Positions 24,676 to 35,900 of a stretch of DNA of 64,000 nt are shown in pieces. This DNA is from Liriodendron chinense (Eukaryota > Streptophyta > Magnoliopsida > Magnoliales > Magnoliaceae). The stretch lies in NCBI GenBank assembly GCA_003013855.2, contig ML058553.1:1488001-1552000 (forward strand), in the 5' to 3' direction. Each line of letters begins with the position of its first letter. The stretch's first letter is position 1. Both the position numbers and the translations under genes were made by a program. Under the pieces are notes generated by a model. That model saw only the letters and a program-made list of their open reading frames with translations. It was not told where the DNA came from and did not search any database.

Positions 24676-25718
24676 CTAAATGTTTTGGCTTTCCCAAGCT
24701 CTTTTTTCCCAAGTTTCCACCTGTTTTACAGAATTCTCTTTCCTTCTGTTCATTACTTTAAGTGCCATAGGATCAAAGGGAGGAGCCAAGGTGCAGGGGC
24801 TTGAATCTTTTGGGTCCATCACCATGGATTCCATCATGAACTTCTTCTCTAATCCTGTTGCACGGCATGCCATGGAATCCAAGCACAATTCCTTTGCATT
24901 TTGAGGTATTGTAGGCTTGTATGTCAATAGCTTAGCGTATTCATTTAAGAGGTGAAACATGTAATCATAGACATAATCCATCTTCAGCTCCTCTAGAATG
25001 AAGTTGCTCGCCGCCTTCCCGATCTCTTGGGCCTGGTAAGTTCATGGAGATGCAAAATTCAAACTAAAGAGGGGATGTAAAAAATAAGTTTTCTTTCCAG
25101 TCAGCTTAACAAAATGAATGAAATTAGGTGGAATCAAGTATCTGCAATGCTATAGCTACTTGGGACAGAGCCCACCTGAGCCCAACACCTCCAGAGGAGA
25201 TACTATGGCATGTGTGTGTAGTATTTGGGTCTTTTGTGAGGTGGGGTCCACATTACAGATGTCCTGGCCCAAAAATCAGGTTGGTCAAATTTATTGGATA
25301 GATTATACCTGTATGTGAAAAATGAGACCAAATGGTCCATATTAAACATAATTGTTTCCACAAAAGATGTGTGGACATGCCTGATTTTTGGCCAGGGCAT
25401 TTGGTGGGTCCTAGCTGATCTTGGACGTGTTGCCAAATTTGCATGTCTGCCATGAAATCATTCCTCACATGACAGAGTAGCCATTGCATTTTTCATCATG
25501 TATAGCTTTGTGTGATCTTAGCCATTTTTTGGTGATGAATTAGATGGTATGGTATGTAAAGATAAAAAAATCTTAGATTGCATAACTTCAGACATGGTGA
25601 CAATGTGGATCCATTATAAATATCTCTAGATATTTCAACAAAAACATGCATATGATCAACGGATTTATGTGGGTGGTGCAGATTTGTCTCCTCGGCTTGA
25701 CACATTATCATTGGTTGA

Positions 25719-25769
<51 letters not shown>

Positions 25770-26921
25770 ACGGGACTGCTATTGAAGGCCTCAGTTTCCT
25801 TCAACTTGGGGTTATCTACTCGAATTTGAACTCCCACCTAGCTAATTCAGTAAATATTGTACAAACTATTATACAATGTTGTCTTTAAAGCTGTCCTGTA
25901 ACCATTCTGTTTTCAGTTTCTACATGAGAGGGCAAGGTGGGGCCATGGTTGTGATCCAAACAGTTGATAATAAGGCCCCAATGTGGATGGCCCACTCGCC
26001 AAAACTCTCTAAGATTGGAAGAATCATAACCCCTCAATACATGGTCAATAAATACCCCAATTAAAATATCACACCTATTCATATTCAACCAAGGAAAAGG
26101 TCAATCTTGGGGATTTGTTTGGTGCACAGACCATATGCGGTGAGGCCTGTTATATAGTGGTCCCATGGGCTGCAGTCGTTCAAATTGAAACTTGAAATGT
26201 ACCATATAACCTTCCGACACTGACATAATTGGCATAACTCATATTGTATAGAAAATATGAACTCATGTGTACTACTGGAAAGACATACACTTTGATTAGT
26301 GACTTTGGGTTAATTGATTCATGGTGAATGGCTAATTTACCCCTGTTCTATCTTAAGTACAGTCTATCCCAACTATACATTTAAATCTTTTAATACTTCC
26401 ATTACTTTGTTTTCGATTTCCTTGTTAGTTACATGCAACTAAGGAAAGAGAGATGCTCAAATGTGTAACTAGTTGCACAACTAAGTTGCAGTCCAACTAG
26501 CATATTAGTCCCTATGCATCTTCTGTGTGTGACATCCAACCTGTCCAAAAGCTGCCCACCATGAAGATCACTTGGTACAAAAAACAAGCTGATAAGGTCG
26601 GTGGCTTTCCATTGCTTTCTATGGTGTATGGCCCACATGCTGAGTGGATCAGCTTGGTTTCATGCACATTTTGGTTGGTGTGTTGCTCACATGCTGAGTG
26701 GATTAGCTTGGTTTCATGCACCTTTTGATTTTTATGGTGTTGCCGAGCTTTAGGATGTCCTGTTGGAAAGTATGCCCTTTTAGTCCGATGAATTATATAT
26801 ATTTTCCTCACTAATGCTTTGTTCATTGCCCATTGTTAATGTGTATACATGGAATGGATTTGTTGAAAGATTTCATCGATGCTTTTGTATCTTTAGGAAA
26901 TGAAATAGGACAAGTTCAACA

Positions 26922-26956
<35 letters not shown>

Positions 26957-29900
26957 GAGGCCTAACTTATTTGGTTCTTCGTAGACATCTAATATTATCA
27001 TGCCCAATGGATACACCGAGATAACTTACTCTATGGGCCATTATACATGGTGTGACTACTGTATATTTGTTAAGTCTCTAACATGTGGCATTATCTCAAT
27101 ACATGTGTAGGTGTGTGCATGTGTATACATTGACTAGATCTAGTTAGTCAAGATGAAGCTGTTTGGTATTAGTTTGCACTTCATATGCTTGTTATGCTTA
27201 TCCTTACATTTGGGAGAACCTAAGGTCCTATTGGAGATTTAATTGATTGCTTTAATTCACCAATATGTAAGCCTCTTAGGTGGGTTGTGGTGAGTTAGGT
27301 GGTCGATCATGTTCTCATGGGATTTAAGATTCTCTACAAATGATCTACTACCCTTGTGGATTTAGCCTTACATCTAGAATTGGAATTATTGATCAACAGG
27401 GATGTCTAAACTAGTTTTGTAAATCATTTTAACTAAAAATAATTGATTTCAAAATTATTATATGTAATTGTAGACACCCCACCTTCGGCTACACTGTTGG
27501 TAGAGATAGCTGGTTGAACGGAGGACCATACCCCCAAATCCCAAGTCCAAACTCAGCCAAACTCACCCTTGTAAGCCCCATTCCATAGCCCAGTTCAAGC
27601 CTGAACCCAGTCAACCCAGTCCTAAACACCACCCTGAAAAACCCCCCATAAAAAAGTCCAGTCAAAAAGACCCAAAAAAAGTCAAACTCACTGAGTCAAC
27701 TCGCTGAGTTAACCCGCTGAGTCAACCCGTCGAGTCAAAACACCGAGTCAACCCGTCAAGTCAACCCGTCGAGTCAAACCACCGAGTCGACCCGCTGAGT
27801 CAACTCACCGAGTCGACCAGCGAGTCCAACAACAGCCCCGAGGGAACGGCCGTACTCGCTGGAAACCGAGGAGCGGCCGTACGGGCGGCCCATGGCAGGC
27901 CGCCCGGACAAAATTACGACTTCTGCCACTTCTCGCTGCTATAAATACCCCCTCCCCTTCTCATTTCAAGACACCACTCAGCTAGAGAGAGCCCGTCCGT
28001 CTGAGTCACCCTCCTTCATCCTTTAGCCCATTCCTTCACCAAGGAGAGCCCGAGTGAGGAGAGCCTAGCCCTGGTCCAGCCCAGCCTGACCACTGGTCCA
28101 AGCCTCCCAAGCCACCCAAGTCTTGATCCAGCCACTCGAAGCCAACCCTTGCGACACCTCCGTCCACCCAGCTACTCATTTTCCAGCATCATCTCATTTG
28201 CATCTAGCATAAGTGCAACATTTACTTTTCTTCCAACCCCCCTGCTTCACTGCACGCACCTTGATTCGTCAAGTACACTGCATATGTCTTAAATTAAGCA
28301 CCTGTCAGTTCGAGCGTATGCTCTGGGCTTGCCCGTTGTTGGAACCTGCCCATCAGAAACTCTTACTGTTCAGACCTGCATTCATGCTTCACCATAAAAC
28401 ACCTTGATCATTCAAACACACTGCATACGTCCTATATTAAGCACCTGTCAGTTCGAGCGTACGCTCTGGGCTTGCTCGTTGTTGGAACCTGCCCACCAGA
28501 AACTCTTACTGTTCAGACCTGCATTCATGCATCATGTCATTCATGAGAATATACGAGGATTAAATTAGACTTTCAAGTATTCGATCGATTCTGTGAAGTA
28601 GAGACCGTACTTCGGTACGGGCAGTGTGTGGGGTGCTTAACCTCTTCCCACCCTGTAACCGTGATCCCTTACCTTGAATCTCTGGCCGCAGATCAACAGG
28701 AGTCATTTTAGAGGAAGGAATCTTCGGATTCTCTTCTCTAACGTTTCTACAGGGTCTAGCCGACTGTAGATTCGAAGTAACTGGCTAGTGGCGACTCTAA
28801 ACTCACTTAAACATATCCAGCTTAACACGACAACCAAACAAAGCCCTCGAGAACGAGGCAAGCCAGTGGCACAAACGGCGATTTCGCACTCACGCACCTC
28901 TTCTTCTTCTTCTTCCGAAAGGAAAGGGAGAACGACGTCGTGTGGGAGCGCGGAAAAATCGGCGAGGGTCCACAGTAATGTATTTATTTTTTAAATGGTC
29001 AATCATGGCTATAGAATATGGTGGGCTTAGGATAGTGAGCCTTAAGGCAGTACATATAAAGATATGTGTACAATAGCATGACATGGAGTGATCACAAACA
29101 TCCATGTAGTGTACATTTTGAATTGTCGAAACTCAAATAAATTTAACTTGGTCATAGTTCTTGTATGGTTAGGTAAGTATATTGTATGTGTTGCTTGTAG
29201 TTTAAGTACCTTACAAGGATTGTTGTAAATTGATCTCTTTATGATAAGGGAAGATTAGTGGTAAAGGCTTATAAATCTATAAATAAATCAGAGTAGCCTA
29301 TGGAGCCTAACAGAGTTTTATGCCCCATAAAAACTTCCTCAACATGTAGAGTTAAAACCCTAGGGTGGTCGGTTCAGAAGAAGAAAGAAATAAAGCGCAA
29401 GTACTGATTGTCTTTTGTTCTTCATAAAAGGTACGGTTTGTTAATTCATTCATGCCTAGAAGTAGATCTAACTTGATTTGGTTTGCTTTTGGCACACATG
29501 CTTCTATGTTAAATAAGGACAACGTTGTTCTGATCTACTTCTGGGGAATAGTCTCTGATTATGCCACACCGGGTACGGTGGATAGGTGCCTAAAAACTTT
29601 ATCCCTTGTTATTCCTAATCTTTGTTCTAATCTTACTGCAAGGTCTCACATCCATGAGCACAACCATCAAAGTCTTGCAGCCATTAAAGACCCGTCTTCC
29701 TCATCATGGGAGATGCGCCTGTTTGCTCGGAGGCTTCACTCTCTCGGTTCCCACAGTTGCCTTGGGATTACTACTCGTAGCCTGCAAACGTCCCTCTTCA
29801 GATTTAATGATATTTAGATGTAGTCCCCCTCCTGTTTTTATCACTGATGCTGAGATCGCTACTTTGAAGTGATGGTGTCCCGGGCTAGGGGCCTTCCCCC

Positions 29901-32900
29901 CGCCCCCTTCCTTTGCTCATTTTTCTCTTTTCCACCTTCTCCTTTGTTCTTCTTTTATTTTTTTTTCCCTTGTGCACGGGGTGGGGGTTGCTTCCTTTTT
30001 CTTTGCTTTTTCATAGGGGCATGCCCCTTTTGTTGTATCCTTTTAGGCTTTGCCCTGGGTAAGTAATAAAAGAGTTCCCTCGCTTGCTTCCCCCCCCCCC
30101 CCCCCCCCCAAAAAAAAAAAAAAAAAAAAAAAAAAACATGCACGATGTTTTGGCACTAATTTAGTAGTTGGTTAACAACTTAGCAGTCCAACTAGTTGAA
30201 TTTTATCAGAAGAAATAGAAAATACTTGAAAAAAAAAAGACACCGTTTGAGAAGGGGATCCTACAAAATCAAGATTCCTAATCCCAATTTTAATAGGTCC
30301 AGTACCCTCTTAATATTCACATAGTAAAAGTGGCACTTCTTCCTCTTATAACAAATTTTGAAACATTTCTCATTTTAATGGTTAAGTGGAAGAAAATGCT
30401 ACTTTTAGGACACTAATATGAGATAAAAGGGTATAGGTCCTACTTGTTCAAAGAGTCCTAGATGTGTTCAAGGGGTTGAGAGAGTTTTAGGGCAAGAGAA
30501 AGAGCTACGGTTAGCTTGGGTTTCTCTTGTGGGTCTTGGATCTGGGTAAGTTTTCTTCATTCTCTTGTAACTTCTGATTCATAGTGGATTTGTTGCTTTG
30601 TGCCATGGTTTTTACCGGTGAGGGGTTTTTCCACGGATTGCCTTCTTGTGTGTGCTAAATATTGCTTGATCATTGTGATTATCTCGTTTAGTTCTCGCTT
30701 CTGTGGGCCCGTTTTCCCAACAATACCAAAATCAGATCAATCTTAATCCTAAATTTCTACGAGATCTCTTGTAAAATCTGATTTTTGTAATTCCAAAGGA
30801 TTCCATACGTTGAATTGAGGAGATATTCGGAATCTACTTATGTTTACTACTGTTGACATGTAGAGGGACGGACAAAGACTCTGCTCTAAGAGACGATACC
30901 TAAGAGTCTTTCCCATATAAGACTTGTACCTCTACTCTTTACACAATTTACAAACTGTTATTACTTAAATTGGACACACATCGCATGAAACATGTGCAAG
31001 GTATAACTGACCCAAAGTCATGGGTGAAGATCACTTAATAGTGGGTCCCACCATATGCCCAAAACTAGAATTAGATGATCACCGGTGATTTAGTGTGGCC
31101 CACCTTTAGGTAACTCTTATATCTCTTGCCCAAACAGAGCATATAATGATAAAGAAAAGACCAATTCTAGTGAACTAAAAACTTTTAGGAAGTTCATGAC
31201 ATAAGATATCAAGTTTATGAATCTGAAACTTAAAGATGGTTATTTAGTTTTGGATTTTTGCTGCATAACCATGTTACCAAACACAAAGATGGATTGAAAT
31301 GGGCCAACACTTTCCTTATCCTACTACACAACATGCATAGCTTCAAAGAAATTAAGGAAGATATTACCTTCTGTTTGTGGTTGTTGCCCCAGTCTACGGC
31401 GAATTTGATCGATCTGCACTTGTCGTCACCACGTATCGGCCAGTAGTGATGCACAGGCATCAAACCTCGTGTGAAGAAGTCGTAGTATCGAGGCTTCACA
31501 ATCAAAGTAAGAGAATCGCAACCCAATATATATTTATTGCTAACAGACCATGCCGATCCTTCGATGTAGATCTTATATCTATATGATTTCCAATGACAAA
31601 TCCAAAGTTAGATGAAATGTCGATGGAGGAATGAACTTTGACAAACAAGTCCATCTGCGTAACTATACCTGTGAATGCATTGTCCTGCTAAATCAGACTG
31701 TTTAAATCCTTGCCGAATTTCATTGAGCCAGTCCTACAAGTGCTTTCTGTTAGCATGTATGCATGTGGTACCTATGCGTTCAATCATCTGTTTATTTAAA
31801 GGTCATTTGGATGCCTGTAAGGTTTATTAGTTGTAAAAGATATATAGATAAAGGGCCCATTTGGAAACCACCAAATAAGTTACTTTTTCTACTTACACCA
31901 GTAGATAAGTAACTTATTTGAGATAAGCAAATTTGGTTTATGATAAAATATAAGTAACTTTTTTTATTTAAAGTTACTTAAACACTTCAGTTTAATAAAT
32001 CAAGATAAGCTACTTAAGGCATAAGTAGCTTAAGTAACTTACGATCCAAACACCCCAAAATGTTTGGACAAAAGTCACCTGTACTTGCAACTTCTCCGTG
32101 CATTTGAAATCCTGAGAAAAAGAAGTGATTTCACTTGTCCACTGAAATTCTCTTTCAGGTGTAACCTGTTTACAACTTAAAAAGTTACAGGCATCCAAAC
32201 GGCCCCTTAGTTGTTTAATGGCATTCTTTCCCGATACCCATGTACTAGTTCACCCCAATATCCCACTATCCATAGGTGGTGATGGGAATCCCAACACAAA
32301 TTGAAATGGGATTTTGAGTCCAAACCCCATTTGAATTTGTGTTTAGGTTCCCTCACTATGTCAATGAGCAAAGTGGGACACCTTTCTTATTGAGTCTGGA
32401 TCCTCTGCAAAGCTTTGCAGGTCAAGCTTAACCTGCAAAGGAAGATCTACCATCCAATTTTTAATGCACGGGAGAGATTAAACCACGTAGGTGACAAGTA
32501 TGTCTGTCCAACCTACAATGGCCCACCAGATCAATAGTCCTGATCACCACAAATGTCTGCCACATCAACATGAGAAGGGAGCTGCATGGCTCTACAACAA
32601 CGAAATACCTGTGCATAAACGCGAGCATTCCAATCGTGAGTGTCAGAGACATTGCATTTGAGGAGGTCTTGCCTGGTTGCTGCCACAGCAGGGTTCCCTT
32701 TCCAGTAAGCATAGGGCTCCCTATCCATCCATCTCACTCGTTTATTCCCTTCTTTTAAATCCATGGACAGAGAATCCCACGGCTTGATATTTATCTCAGG
32801 CCTGATGAAAAATGCATGCAGCCTTATAAGCTCCTACAACTAGATAAAATGTTAGATGCATAATCTGATGTGCTCAGTCTATGCAAGTGGAGCCCATGGT

Positions 32901-35900
32901 TAATATGATGGACACCATTGTGAATGTGGATGGGCCCCAAAATCTCTAGATTGCAAGACTCCACAAAACAGATGAGACCGTCGCTTTGGTGGGATTTCGA
33001 TCAGCCATGTTGGGGCCATCAGATTAATGGTCTGGATCAGCAAACCATGGACTCGGATGATTGGACTGGACCATTCTTCATTGGCCTGCACCGTGCAATG
33101 GGCCTATATTTTAAGCCTGGTCTTGGTACTCAGGTCAAATTTAGGAGCCCAACTGCTGCCCGGGTCAACTCGAATACTTGACCTGACTCGGCTCAATAAA
33201 CTCAATAGTTAATAACTCTATTTAGATTGCTTATCTTTATATAAGCATTACAAAATAAGATTTTTTAAAGGTGAGTGACTCGATCCAAGTCAGGTGTCAA
33301 GTCAACTGAGTTAGCGGGCCTGACTCGATACCTGTCACTTGACCCAAGTTAGAACAAGCCGCATTGAGTTGACTGAGTAATCAGGTTCGCTCAACAATTG
33401 TCGTTGTGACTTGACCGAGTCACTTGGCTTGAAATCTTGCTGAATCGAGTTGACTTGGCTGAGTTTTGAACTGATTGAGTGAGTTTTAATACTCGGGTGG
33501 GTCTTGTCAGACTCTCTGAGTTGACTCGGACTCGGTCGACCCAATCCAGTTCAACACCCGAGTCACCCTGACTCGGTCGAGTCACGACTGAGTTCAAGAA
33601 TGAATGAATCGGTCTGAGTTGCTGAGTCAAAACGGTTATGAAGGAAAAGTCGAAGCATTTTACCAACCCCAGAAGGACCAATCAGGGAAGACTATATCCA
33701 ACGTCTCCTCGTCTGCGCAGTACCGAAACAAAGGCGGTGGGGCCAGCGCGTTCGGGCCTCTATAGAGACGTGACTGCACAACCGGCCAATCAACGCAGTC
33801 AAACATTAGATCCAGATCGGGTACCCGACCCGGGTACCGCCTCAGGAGCTGTAGAATCCCCCACAGAGTGAAAACGTCTCGGGTCTGAAACGCCCTCCGA
33901 TACTTCTCCACGTAGACTCTGCCGTTCAATACCACGAGCCGGAAATTAGCTGTCCTGTTTGCCCTTTCCACCATCTCCTTTGAGATTCCTGTGGCCTTCC
34001 ACGGCCGTAGATCTTCATGGATCCAACGGAAGTAATCGGGGCAGGATGGTGATGGACGGTCATCTTCGATTTTGGGAGGTGTTGGACGGTTTGCAGGGCA
34101 GGTCCTTGTCAGGTTTCCACGTGGGCAGGTAAGGAAATTTTCGGGGTTTCTCGGGGGCTTTTTGGGGGGTTTTGGGTGCTCATGGGAATGACGGTGGATT
34201 GCTGTTTTGGCCGTTGGCATCAGTTTATGGCCTTCTTTGCTTAACTGCCAAAAGATAAAGAACATGAGTCATCAAATAAGAAACGTCGATCTATATAAGT
34301 GGGCCATGATTTGATGATCCAGATTATTGATCTGATGGGCCAAAGGAATAGATGGCTGGGATCTTCCAGTCTAGGAGGACCATCAGCTTTCTACCTGGAT
34401 CCACCAGATCAACGGTCTGAATCACGGAGCCGTGTTTAAAATGGATGAACTGACCACACGGTGGGCCTGACGTAGTTTCCACAGGCAGAGGCAATTGGTA
34501 TCCCGATCATGTGGTGGCCATCCATGACCCGGGTATTACGGCAATTTGTATCCCTGTCATGTTCTGTCGGCATCAATGGCCCCAGAAATTACGGCATCCA
34601 AAGTCATGATACATCCTTTTCGAAAAGGATGGTCGGCTCGGCTCTAGATCTCCCCCAAACCAGCCAGGGACACTCCTAGCCGTCACCCAAGAGGAATTAG
34701 CCGGTCTTATGCCAAGGCCAGGACAGGCCGGTCTCTGTCAGAGTCCCTTGGTATACATTGATACACTATCCACTACTAACTTAGCTTTTAGAGAAAGTAG
34801 TTGTACGCTACCGGTAATATATTCTTTCGTGAGGTTGTTTATGGTGTGAGTGTATCTCCAACCTTGCTTAATATGTTTCTGTGCGGAGTCCCTTGACATA
34901 CATTGATACACCATCCTATAATACCTCAAGCTTTTAGAGAAAGTGATTGTTTGACAGTCTCATCAGCTAAAGATCACACATACATCAGCTCCGTGGGCCC
35001 CACTATGATATTAGAAGGGATAGAGTGGTACCGAGTGGGATTAATATAATTTATTGCGTAATGATTACATGTCTAGTAATATCATAGAGTAGTAATATCA
35101 TGGTATTTTCACCATCCAATGCCATGTTTGGGATCAAATTTTTGCTATGGGAAAAATGCTTGAATAAGCAAAATCTAGTTTGGTGAACCATGGAATCGTG
35201 ATCAATAAACCAAATTCACTTCAGATGTCGGTCACTTGTACATGTATATAACCATAATATCATGTGTAAAGGGCTTGTATGGATGGACAACATGGAAAAA
35301 AACACATGCATCAATGTGTGGCCCACATGTGTAGTGGATATCAAAATCCATGAAAATCCTGCGTAAACCCCGCATAGGACCAAATGCAATTCCATCCCAC
35401 CTAATCCCAACCCTCCCATCCTACCCAAACACTAATTGGAATTTGCACGGTACCAAATGCAATTCTATCCCACCTGACCCTATCTAATGCCATGCACCAA
35501 AGGCCCCCAAAATGCACGAGTATACTGCATACATTAGTATACAAATATAATTTAGACTAATTAATACCTAGATACTATATGGTATAACGCGATGGCAACG
35601 AAGACCAGGTAGTTGGGCTAGTCATCATTGGGCCTGCCAATGGGCCTTGTTTCAAGCCCAATACTATCCATTGGATCGAGTTTGGTGGCCTAAGCCCTTA
35701 TGGGCCAGGCCAGGCAGTTCAGCCCATTGCCTACCTTAGATGGTACTGAATACCTAGCCTAGCATTGCATGACCGGTCTTTTTTACTTCCACCAGATGGC
35801 CTATCATACATATACTACAAAACAAGGTACCCATAAAAGCCCATTTTTTATTGGAAGTGGGTTCGGTCAAGTGAGGGTGACATGTCGACTATGACATGAC

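Noticed and set aside
29452..29817. Plus-strand 121-aa open frame in GT90 intron 5
   Set aside because: No family resemblance, no start context, and it lies in intronic repeat DNA.
33090..33640. GAGTCGAGTC-rich block in GT90 intron 2 considered as an hAT-type element
   Set aside because: The word composition fits, but neither terminal repeats nor an 8-bp duplication could be located.
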